NCBI GenBank assembly: GCA_002917075.1
Contig: NTMA01000096.1
Location: 92,349 to 156,348 of the forward strand
Source: Hawksworthiomyces lignivorus
Lineage: Eukaryota; Ascomycota; Sordariomycetes; Ophiostomatales; Ophiostomataceae
DNA: 64,000 bases
Reading direction: 5' to 3'
The notes under the pieces were generated by a model, which saw nothing but the letters and a program-made list of their open reading frames with translations, had not been told where the DNA came from and made no database searches. Of the stretch, positions 21,463 through 32,075 are shown one piece after another. Made by a program: the position numbers and the translations under genes. Numbering within the stretch: position 1 is the first letter of the stretch; each line of letters starts with the position of its first letter.

Positions 21463-23570
21463 ATGACTCGCAAATACTTAGGCGGATCCGGACAGGCTCT
21501 GACTGTTTGGATTTCTGTCGCTGCATCTACTGTTTTGGTCTTTTATGGTTATGACCAGGTATGGATTTCGCGTCTTTCCCCCTAAACAACATCAGAATCT
21601 CACGCATTGAGTAAAAGGGCGTCTTTGGCAATGTTCTTATCAACGACGACTTCCTTCAAACAATGGGCAACCCATCTACAAATCTCCAGGGCACGATATC
21701 ATCCCTATATACGATTGGAGCCTTTGTAGGCTCGCTGAGCACTATCTGGACAGGCGATATTATTGGCCGCCCACGCCAGATCTTGCTGGGCAGCATTATC
21801 TTGGCAATCGGCGCCACGATCCAGGCATCGTCATTTTCCATCGCTCAGATGATTGTTGGTCGCATTGTGGCAGGCGTTGGCACGGGAATGAACACAGCCA
21901 CTGCATCTATCTGGCAGGCAGAAACCAGCAAGCTGACCAAGCGAGGACAGCTAATTATCATTCAGATGGTCTCTTTCTGTCCCCCTTTCGGCATCCTTTA
22001 CTTTTATATTTTCATATTAATAATTAACTAACTTAACTTATAGGCCAACTGTATCACTGGCTTCGCTATATCCAACTGGTTGACCTTGGGCCTTTCGTTT
22101 GCCAAAGGTAGTGTGGCTTGGCGGTTCCCACTGGCTTTCCAGGTTTTCTTCAGTGCCATCATTTGCTTCCTTTGTCCGTTCTTACCCGAATCTCCTCGAT
22201 TACTCTTGCGCAAAGGGAAACATCATGAAGCCCTGGAAGTTTTGGCTGCTTTAGAAGGCAACGGTGCAACTATAGATTCTGCCTCTGTCCGCACTCAATA
22301 TCAAGTCATTTACACCGTTTTGGAAAGTGAGAACATGAAGTCGTATTCGTGGATACAGCTTCTATCAGGAAAAGGGGAGTTTCTTTGCTTTTTTGCTTTC
22401 TCTTTCTCACTCTTCTGTGCTAAGGGCAATACCTACTAACACAACCTTTGATCTAGGCCCGGCTGGTGTGCTCAGACGCATGATCCTTGGTATCTGCATC
22501 CAAGTTATGAACCAGCTGACCGGAATTAACCTTACTTCGTACGTATTAAATCATCCGTCTCAAAACTTTTCCGATTTATGAGAATTGTTCTGACGAATTG
22601 GGAAGTTACTATATGTCGTACATTTTTATCAATGCTCTCAAGTTCGACAGTCTCCGTTCCCGTCTCCTTGCTGCGGGCTGTAGCATGGACTACTTGTTCT
22701 TTGCATGTGCTGCATATTTCACCATTGAGCGATTTGGTCGCCGCAAGGTCATGATGACATCAGCAGCCATGTCTTCGTTGTGTTGGGTCATTATCGCTAT
22801 TGTGCTCTCACTCTTCGAATCGGGGCGTGGCAACGCCCATGACCTGGGCATTGTGGCTGTCACATTCTTCTTTGTCTTTTTTGCTTCTTTCGGCATGGGA
22901 ATTTTAGGAGTTACTTGGTATGTTGAAATATTCAGTTTGTTTGCAAGGATACAGAGGCATTATGACTATCTGTTGCAACTACTAACGTGATATACAAGGG
23001 TCTATGCCACGGAAATTAACGCACTCGAAATGCGAACAAAAGGAACGTCTCTGGCTGCGGCTGCACAGTGGATTATCGTAAGCAGGCACATGGCTATCTA
23101 GAATTACAAACAGCAGACTGGCAACACCGAACTGACTATCCCTTTTACTAGAACTATATGGTTGTCCAAGTCACACCTCCTGGCATCGCAAATATTGGTT
23201 GGCGATTTTGGATCGTCTGGGCAGTCATCTGCTTCTCCTTCATTCCTATCACATATTTATTTTATCCCGAAACGACAGGTAGGAGCTTGGAGGACATCGA
23301 TCGGTACTTTGAGAGTAAGCCAGGTATCATCGTGGCTTGGGACAAAGGTGAGTTTATCGTGGTCTGAATATTGTATGCGGAAATATTGGAAGTCTCTCAG
23401 CTAATGGTTCTCATGTTACATCAGACGCTACGTCTGTCAAACGGCCAGAGACATTTGTTCTTATGGACGAAGAAATTGCTAACAATAAGACTGTTGAAAA
23501 ACAACCTATTGACTCGAAGGATGCCGATGCTCCTGGTATCACTCGCGTCGAGAATCTGGAGCAAGCTTGA
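21463..23570 (+). CDS. Sugar-type MFS transporter (eight exons, one splice donor apparently broken)
   Basis: Exons are 21463-21558, 21618-21968, 22044-22374, 22457-22538, 22606-22917, 22999-23077, 23152-23347 and 23425-23570, giving about 530 aa. Family signatures include GDIIGRPRQILLGS, PESPRLLLRKGK, QVMNQLTGIN, ERFGRRKVMM and PETTGRSLEDIDRYFE, all typical of the hexose/quinate/maltose-type sugar porters with 12 helices in the plasma membrane. The third intron is the problem: the frame and family alignment require it to start at 22375, but the site reads GGGAGT, not GTGAGT. A cryptic GT-AG pair (22379-22475) restores a 525-aa frame and an alternative donor at 22327 would delete a conserved helix lead-in. 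The second donor (GTCTCT) is also weak. The gene could be a recent pseudogene, or simply use the cryptic pair. Confidence 0.8.
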
Positions 23571-23973
23571 CCTGGAATGGACAATTTGCATGAAATGCTC
23601 TGCACAGTAAATAAATGAGACGAATGTCTAATTTCGGATCATGGCCAATCGTGTACATACTATCACATACTGTTATTAATTTCAACTGCTCGTCTCGTGA
23701 ACTATGAGAATATACTGCGGTTCTGAGGTTGCAGTGCCAGGCCGTTGGCACAAGAGGAAAATCATTTGTTGAGCCAATGTAGCCAAACCCAGAATAAGCG
23801 CACATAAGAGCAAGTTTCAGAAGGCCAAGACCCATAACCATTGAGCGAAAATTATGATGCATTGATTAAATGCGAAGATTATACACTATCATTATAATTC
23901 TCATTTACTCTGAATACTTTCAGTTGATGCGGTTGCCTTTCTATGTCCCATTTCATGTTTCGTCAATACACAC
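23571..23973. other. Convergent 3' spacer
   Basis: A 403-bp AT-rich spacer between the carrier and the esterase, which are convergent. It should hold both 3' UTRs; nothing else is seen. Confidence 0.5.
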
Positions 23974-25731
23974 TTAATCTGAGCAGTACCAGCTGGACGC
24001 CTTATTAATGTCGAAATACTTGTTCCACTTAGCCGTCTGTGGATACGGACAAAGCGGCCGCTGGCGCAGAACACCTGAATTCGGGTTCGTGGGCGACACC
24101 CACGTAGTGGCGACAATCTCGTTAGGTGCATGGCCGAGCTCCGTCCATTCCATCAGTGCCAGCAGTGCGTCGTGCTTGGGATCAACGAAGCCCGGCACTG
24201 ACCACACACCTGTGCCCATTGCATCGGCCTGGCCCTCGCCGTTAATATACCACGGTGCGCCCACAGCCGTGTTGTAGCAGTGCTGCATCCCTGGAATCAA
24301 GTACATGCGGAAGAAATCGTCCATGTCATCACCCATAACCTGCTGCGTCCGGTTGTAATAGAGCTCAGAGCCTTTGGTCGGTACCAATCCGTCTGCCAGG
24401 CCGTGGTACATGATCATTTTGCCGCCCCTATTGCGGAACACTGTGAGGTCATAATCATCGGCTGTAGCATTGCCCGGCTGCACCTTGTCGGCTGTGGCCA
24501 CCATGCTGTCATTAAACGTCTGCCACTGCCAGTTGGAGTCACCGTATACAAAGTCCTGTGCAAAGCCTACGCCGAACGGCGACGGCTCTTTGCCCCCCAA
24601 CAGGGTGCCCGGATACCACACATCCTCGGAGCTCGGCAAGAGGCCAGGACACAGGTACTCGCCTGTCTCGGAGTACCAGTCACTGTAGATGTTCTTCAGC
24701 GTCTGGATCTGCGCAGGCGTGAAGCAAGTAGATGCGTTGAGCACGGAAGTACTGCTTCCACACTGCAGCCGGCCGTAGTCCAAGTTGCACCGCTCCGGCG
24801 CGCTAACAATACCGTCCAGTACACCATCAGCGCCGTCGCACTGAGCCACTACTTCGGCGGCAATAACAGGGAAACGCGTATGATCGATATAGTTTGGCGC
24901 ACCTACAGGAAGGTCGTAGATACCTAGCTGAATCGCATAGGTGTTGAATTTATTCGTATTCCAGGCGGACGAACCAATGAGGACGCCGTCGAAGCTGTCG
25001 GGCGAAATCTGCATCTCCTTCATTCCCTGACGGCCGCCTGTAGAGCAACCGCTGTAGTACGAGTAGCGGACGTGACGGCCGTAGTAGGCTGCCGTGAGAG
25101 ACTTGCCAAGTGCGACGGAGCCGTGCAAGCTGCGCCAGCCCCAGTCAGCCTGCTTTTCTGGCTCGTTGAGGGCCCACGTCGCGTCAATGACGGATGAGTT
25201 GTGTCCTGTGTCTGTCGACACAACGGCAAATCCGTAATGTGTGCCCGATCCCTTTGGTCACAAATATCAGGCCTTCTGCAGCAATGCGACAAAAAAAAAA
25301 AAGAGCAGATGTCGCGAAACGAGAGTACTTACCGCGGACAACCAATTGATGCCACCAGCAAAGCCTCCGTTACCAACAGCCAGAAACCGGTGATTCCACG
25401 CATCTGGGAGCAGGAGACCAAAGCGGTAGAAGGACGATGTCGAGCTGGTCACATTCACAATGACTGCACACAACAGAGGCAAGTTTGTTGGCTGGTACGG
25501 GTATGCTATATTGGAGGCTCCCTCTCCAAACGTGCCACCTTCTGGCACCATCTCAATCTTCTCAATAGTAGCTTTTTCGGGCAAAGCGTACTTGAAGAAA
25601 GCGGCATTGCAATTCTGCAAAGAGCGCTGGGCAGGCGCGCTTTCCTTTGTCCTGGGAAGAAATACAGCCTGAGACACTCCAGCCAGTGACAAAAAGGCCG
25701 TCACCCTGGAGAACACCAAGGAAAGCAACAT
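23974..25731 (-). CDS. Secreted tannase/feruloyl esterase
   Basis: Two exons, 25731-25333 and 25251-23974 (81-nt intron containing a 12-T run), encode 558 aa. Residues 1-22 form a clear signal peptide, so the enzyme is secreted. The family (PF07519) has a Ser-Asp-His triad bridged by a disulfide between residues flanking Ser and His. Here the nucleophile is S203 in GCSTGGRQG, with C202 before it; H457-C458 lie in PGMQHC, and D420 in HGLADGLVP is the likely acid. A calcium-binding loop is visible in QCDGADGVLDGIV. Members hydrolyse feruloyl or galloyl esters of plant cell walls and tannins. Several NxT/NxS sites suggest N-glycosylation. Substrate preference (tannin versus ferulate) cannot be decided. 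Confidence 0.93.
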
Positions 25732-28700
25732 GATCAAATGAATATATGAGTTAATTGAAGAAGGCTGTATCGGGAAAAAAGTATGCAATTTGGCTCCATC
25801 GATGGCGTACGGAGTCGGTAGAGATTCTCATCATGGAGGCTATCTCGATATCGCGATATACATATATATATATATCTACCACCAAAAGTAAAACCCTGTC
25901 TCTATGAACTAGTTCGCTGGGGGACATTGGGTGTCGCTGTCACCCAAATCCCCGCGCGCCATGAACACCGGCCGTCCGAGCACACGCTCCGACCAACCTT
26001 GGGGCCTTCTGGCATGCGGGCGCGGGAGGAGTGGAGAGGAGGGAGGAAGCTAAGGTAGCACTAGACGAGCAGAATTTGGTCCCATCAAGGCAGTTCGCTC
26101 GTCAAGGCAGTTGAGTTGAGATCAGCTGGCGAATCGATCCATTTCTTCGGTAGGAGTCGTGGCTTGTGGATCCTACGGGTGACGGTAACTCCCAAAAGAA
26201 AAAACTGAGCGTGACCAGCCACATGACTGCGCCGCGCATGTCCAACCAAAAAAGGCAGGTTACAGGCTTTGCTGCTAGGTTGACTCAACTTACAGGGCAT
26301 CCTCAGCGCTGTAAAACTTGATTTTTTACCAACATCGCAATTCGCAGTTAACGCTCTTGTTTCAATCAAGAGGCACTTTTCTAGAAATAGGTAAGTGATG
26401 GGTATGATCACGTAACCCCGATCAGCGTCATATTTGGCATTCGTCTCTTGATCTTTTTATTTAGATATTACGAACCCTTTCGTAACTTTTTTTTTAAAAG
26501 AAACTATCAAACATTTAGTGACGTGTATGTATTGTAGTGCTAGCTTTCATTAAAAAAAAAATCAAGTTAAATTTTTAAAAATAGCTAAGCATTAAGTTTG
26601 ATCGTTGAAAAAAATTTCCCTTATGCTGCTAGGTATTGAAACAGCTTATGGCGCCGAAATCCATGAAGCCTAGACAGTATATTATGCTTAGCGCCTTTGT
26701 CGTTTTTGTTATTCTCGCCCATGCTATCACACCTCATTATTGCCATCACATGTGCTATTCTCTCTTCCATTAGTTCTGTTTTATTCCCCGAAGATCTATA
26801 TCTCGCAAAGGACAGGGACATACAGATTCCTCAATAGTCTCATTAGTACGCGCTTGCTCGTTATGTCTTAACCGCTGGATGCAACTATTGTGCCCGATGT
26901 CAACCAGTCCCCTAATACGTCTCTTTTATTTTTATTTCATCCTTCTGTTTTGCCCCTCCATTTTCGCTCTTGCTGTCTCATGCAAACTTATTGAAAATTA
27001 TAGACGGTACGAATGAAAATATTCCGGTGAACAATAAGATACTATTAAGCAACATCTTGCATATTCTCGTCATACTCAGAAAATGGGTAGTATTTGGGAA
27101 TCCGCTCTTATGATCATTGTTGTTGCCTTTACTAAATAGCTCTTTGCGCTCTAATTGGATTCTATTCAGCTCTCTACATATAATGGCCTTGCTTTGGATG
27201 ATTGTTCTCTGAGCTCAAAGTGAAACGCCGAGGTTACTGCGGATAGCACAGCCTAATCATATTCTCTGGAGTTGGTCGTTTTACTACAAAGAGTATGGTT
27301 TTGCCTCCGCTGTTGTACAACTAGATGGTCCTTACAGATCTGCGTCCTGAATGTATGTATCACTTCAGGGTGAATGCTCTAGTTATATCAAAAATGGCAA
27401 ACATCATATTGTATCGGATGACACTGGTGGTTGGTGAATAATACCGCACAAAACTCTTTGTCTATACGAGAATAGTTTCTACAGAGAAGGCTGCATTCAT
27501 ATCAGCCTTTGCACTTCTGCTATGGCCGGATATGCGAGGATGGGGTGTCTGGCTTAATGCATAGTGAAGATAATCCAATATGTCACGATATCAGTTCAAC
27601 ATAGTGTATCTGCAATTGAATGAGAATTGGGCATAACTGGACAATCCAAAGCAGAGGACGGACAACATGTCTGTCATATAAGGCTTTTTTTTATGAAGAT
27701 CCATGTAGACTGTAGGGTGGTGGAAGAGCTGAAGTCTTCGTTTGTGAGGGTTTCTGTCTCAAATAGCCGAGACAATCACCCCAGCGAGGCTCCCACAAAT
27801 TAACGTACAATGGACCTAGCCTATTATCCGACCTAAATTTAAAGATATCTAGATGTTGAACCGGCTCGGCGGTGTTGATTTTGACACTGAAGTACGTTAT
27901 TCACTAGATAAGATGATAATTAATATGACACTCTAAGACTGCACATCTTGTAACGACGTAATCTTTGACATTAATAATTCTTTATCTCATGAGAGAGGCG
28001 TTGAGCAAGTATAGGTAAGTAGAGCTGGGCAAGTTTCTGCACATACAGACGGAGGGTGCTTGGAGTCCATGAACGAGTAGAATACTTTGAGGACCTAGAC
28101 AATGGCGTATCGCCCTATTAAATGATAAGATACTTGTCCTTCAATTCTTATGCGCACATACATCATTGCTTCCACAACAAAACTGCTATTGTGCCAGGGC
28201 AGGTCGGTTATGATATCAATGTAATCGAGCAAGGTTTTCCTAAAACTGCCGAGTCTGTTCAAGCATGCGTGCGTGCGGAGCATTCTCTCTACGAACGACG
28301 TACACGTTGAGCACTGCCACTAGGCTATTGTACCAGTACAAAAAGGACCAATCCCCTTGGACACATGTCACAGTATCTTATAACTCAATAGTACACTATG
28401 TTTTATTTCTGTCCATTTTTAAGGATAAATGGTGGGCTAGGCATACTGAAACAGCTTCGTTTCTAGGGACTGGAAATATCACGTCTCATCAAGCTGTGCA
28501 GCCGGACAGCGCTTCTACAATACTGGCAGCCAGCATCTTCTACCTGGTTGCAAACGTTCATGCATATTCTTCATAGTACGTTTCTAGTTAAGCAACTTCG
28601 GATCTCTGCTAATTTCTCGGGACCTGGGGTAGAGCCAGAGATATATGTAGAACATTCTTGATCTTCGTCAAGACGCGGACGCCCCATGAGACTAAGTAGG

Positions 28701-28891
28701 CCAAAACATATGTTTAATGCCTTGGAATGGAACCGGCCGACTTTAGGTGTTGACCCTAGCCGGTATTTGTTTGGGAATTTAAAAAAAAAAATTGGTGGGT
28801 AAGGTGAAGAAAATATTTTATCCAGGTTAAAATTAATAGCTAATTTATTTTCATGAAACTCTAAAATATATTATTTGCGCTGTCTCAAAAG
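25732..28891. other. Long AT-rich intergenic region
   Basis: About 3.2 kb with no gene I can support. Open frames here are short and lack recognisable motifs. A (TA) run lies at 25862-25875 and several A/T runs at 26490-26620 and 28780-28850. The right end is the 3' side of the glycosyltransferase, the left end the promoter of the esterase. I looked for transposase or polymerase motifs and saw none. Confidence 0.55.
25862..25875. repeat. (TA)7 microsatellite
   Basis: A short alternating T/A run, 130 bp upstream of the esterase start codon. Confidence 0.7.
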
Positions 28892-30059
28892 CTAAATGAC
28901 CAGCATTAATTTTCGGAGAGCTCTGCCTATTAATAGCAATGTACGGTTGAAAAGGTAGATTCCAAGTGCCAGGCCTATTGCACCCAAGGTAAACCAAGAC
29001 CATGGTCTTTCTCCCATCCACATGAGAATTTGAGTATCGCTGTGATGCCATGTGGCACTTTCCAGGTCTGTGATGTACGGCATCATCTTCGGAACCGCAA
29101 TGACATGTATTTCTGGAGATGGAAGAGAAGGCAGTCCGAGCAAATAGTCTTTCACTGCCAGCGTCAAGAAGAGAGGGCCCGCAGACAGCATGATGGCAGT
29201 GTAGGGCTCAAGTCGAGCCCAGAGCTGAGTGATATCATAGAAGACTGGGAGCCTGGAGATTGCGGCCGTAAAAGCTGGGTGCCTGGCCGTTGACAGCATG
29301 AAATCGTTTGTGATACCGGTAGGGCGTGTCGATTTGAACAAAGCGTAGGGGCCCTCGGGTTTGATATTGTCGACCGGAAACGGCTCTTTGCAAACAGTAT
29401 CCATGTCAAGATAGATTCCGCCGTAATGATGAAGAACGAAATAACGGATCGAGTCTGCGCGCTGGATAGGGAAAGGATAATTGTCCCAGACATCCAAAAA
29501 CCAGGGGTATTCGCGAGAGATGAAGTCGCGTGCGCGCTCATCCGTCCACAGCTGCAACAGTCCTAGTCAGCAACCAACGAACTACTCGACGACCTGGAAA
29601 ACGAGAATCATGCCAAAAGGATATCTTTACCTTGTACTCAAAATTGCCATAAGCCTCTTTGCAGGTATGCTGCGGGTAGACCCATTGGTCTGGAATGGTG
29701 TCCGTCGCACATGTCTGGTGCAGAATGTGCGGAATCTTCGTTCCTTCTTTGTGATCCCCTACGTCCAAGGTGTCGTTGCCAATCCGCGACGGGCTGAATC
29801 GAGATCCGAACAACTCTTCGTTTCTCCGCAACAGGGTGATGAGCGGCTCGATCGAGGTAATCAGCAAGAAGACCACCACCACATCGATCACCAGCAGGAA
29901 GACACTGATCCTTCGCAGTCTCGGAAGGCGAAGATTCCTACTCGGCCATTTCAGCCGTTCTTCGTCGTAGATTGTGTATTTCAGCCGTGTTTCGTCGTAG
30001 ACTGTGTCCCGGTTGGCAGATTCAGGCGCCAGGCCCCGGATGAATTGCCAGAAAGTCAT
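28892..30059 (-). CDS. GT32-type membrane glycosyltransferase (DXD sugar-binding region)
   Basis: Two exons, 30059-29631 and 29551-28892 (79-nt intron), encode 362 aa. The start ACAATGAC at 30059 has A at -3; the frame extends upstream only through a non-ATG codon. Residues about 51-77 form an N-terminal membrane anchor, and there is a second hydrophobic segment near the C-terminus (FTLGAIGLALGIYLF), giving a Golgi-type enzyme with both ends anchored. The catalytic segment reads HQTC, RADSIRYFVLHHYGG, then the DXD at D192-M-D194, followed by ITNDFMLSTARHPAF. This is the pattern of the OCH1/SUR1/CSH1 family, which transfers hexoses, usually mannose, to lipids or glycoproteins. The C-terminal helix favours a SUR1-like sphingolipid mannosyltransferase role, but this is inference. 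A tandem 10-residue duplication is present at residues 19-38. Confidence 0.88.
29949..30008 (-). repeat. Two-copy 30-bp tandem duplication in the GT32 gene
   Basis: Copies at 29949-29978 and 29979-30008 differ at a handful of bases. On the coding strand they encode TVYDETRLKY followed by TIYDEERLKW (residues 19-28 and 29-38), in the cytosolic tail before the first membrane helix. The copy length is a multiple of three, so the frame is kept. Confidence 0.8.
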
Positions 30060-32075
30060 TGTTGCACGCGATAGTGTTCCAGGAAACAAAACGCGACAGT
30101 AACGAGAATTGGCTTTTCGTTGTGCGCACTACTGGGTTTATACCAACAGGCACTGGTTTTTTTTGCGACGCGGCACTACGAATCTCCCTGGCTCAGCCAC
30201 CAAGAGAGACAAAAGGTGGTGGGTCAACGGATCCTACGTAATGGGGTGCTAGGTACAACTACCCCTTTCTTTTTTCAGCGAGCTATGACGGCCCTGGTTA
30301 GGCGATATCCTAGCCTCGCCAAGTAATTTAATCTAACACGACTGGTCCTTGTCCAAGAAACGCGCTACACGTAATCGGCTGGCAATATGGCTTGACCTAC
30401 TGCGGGATTAAAATGGGATGGACCTGCTACAATTGGCTGTCGCCCAACAAATATTACGCTGTCGGGAAAGGGTCGTGTGCGAGTCCGCTGATGTCTCTGA
30501 CGTACTCGTGTGCCAGCATGCTCCAATAGTGCAAAACACGCATGGCTCGCATGGCTCGCATGGGCTGGCTCAAAAAATCCAGGGAATTGGTGGGTTTAGC
30601 ATGTTCTGTCCAAGTCTTGGCGACTCGATTTGGTGCCATTGCCCCCTCGCCTCCCCCCTTTATGCCCCTTAATGCCCCAACGTTGGCCACGGAACGTTGA
30701 GTCCTCAGGCCGCTAGCGTGCATCAATACGATTGGTTGAGCTAAGAGGCGTCTCCTATTTTCCTCGTGCTTATCGCTGAAAGCCTATCACACCTTGCTTT
30801 ATCTTGTGACAGTACGCGTAAGTGGCTTGGTCGGGGTTGTTATCTTACGCAATTCTCCGTATGTACTGTACTTACTTGTATGTTGGTTAGTCTCGGCGGC
30901 GGACTCCCAATTGTCGAAAGTTCCGCTCCGTTGGCATTTCTATTTTGTGCTGTAGCCGATACTAGCACCATAAACCCTAGGCTCAAACGACTACATAAGG
31001 GTTATGTACACCCTTTTATGCAAACAGAGATAACTATGAAAACCCGAGCGGCTTTCTACGCCCGAATACTTTTGTACTTGCGTACTGAAACTTGCAGCTA
31101 GCAAGTGCACGAGTACTATGTACATCTGAGCTGTACGTACCCACGGCAGGCTCATTGATTTCGTGACGCTGGTGGTACCCAACGCCCAGCGACCTCGATG
31201 ACACTTTCCCACTACGGAGTAGGCGAATAATAATCACCCCGCAGCCTAGGTTAAAAAAAGAAGGGAGGAAAAAAATAAAAAAAGGAACGAAAAGAAGAAA
31301 ATAAAAAGTAAAAAAAGATAAGAAATGCGGAAAGAAAGAAGCGAAAAAAAAAAAACCACCCAAAAGGATGAAATGAAAGGCGAAAAAGAAAGAAAAAGAA
31401 AAGAAAATAAGAAATTCTCACTGTTAGAAATTTCACATCAATTTTGCACTTTTATCTGCTCCGTGCTGTAACTGTAGTCGTAGGTTGGATTGCCCGAACC
31501 GAGGACAAATAAACATCAGCGAGTTGGTGCAATGCCTAGCCAAACTAAAAATACGCGTACCAGCCGCCCCGAAGAATAAGCTTTACTACAAAGCGGAAGG
31601 AAACCCGAGAGAAACTACCTGAATACGTGTACATACTTAGGCTTGGTTAAACTTGTTCAGGATAATTTACAGAGCTCATTCCACTCTTAATGTTACATGT
31701 GCACTTAAGAGCCTCATCTTTAATAGATGCAATCTTTCGTAGCAAATACGCGTACTCCTTGTCAGTAGTCACGGAAGTCAAACAAAAGCCCGACGACCAG
31801 GGTGGAAACCTTCAGCGGCTTGGCACAGCTGTTCGTTCAAGTGCGATTGCAAATGCAATCATGCACTCGCAGATCCGTGTTGCACGCCTGGAATAAACCC
31901 GCCACGAGACTGGCTGCCACACAGCTTCAGTTCAAGATTAGTCCACACCCCGCCAGTGCTAGACAATTGGAATGGGGCAACCCAGACTGCTTTCCACTTA
32001 TCCTTACCGTTGATTTGGAACAGCTTCTTTCGCGTAAGACACGATGAAGTCGTACTCAAGTCGTCTTGGTTTTTG
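30060..32075. other. Intergenic region with purine-rich tract
   Basis: About 2 kb between the divergent end of the glycosyltransferase promoter and the 3' end of the next regulator. It has no supportable gene. It holds a strongly purine-rich tract at 31253-31420 and one TACGGAGTA 9-mer at 31213-31221. A short CATGGCTCG repeat lies at 30541-30562. Confidence 0.55.
31253..31420. repeat. Purine-rich low-complexity tract
   Basis: About 170 bp made almost entirely of A and G on the + strand, mostly AAAG/GAAA-type units with few interruptions. No tandem period is exact. Such tracts can form triplex or nucleosome-free DNA, but nothing here shows that. Confidence 0.75.

Noticed and set aside
25800..28890. 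Possible decayed transposon or repeat-induced-mutation island
   Set aside because: AT-rich, but I saw no transposase or reverse-transcriptase motif and no terminal repeats, so nothing can be claimed.
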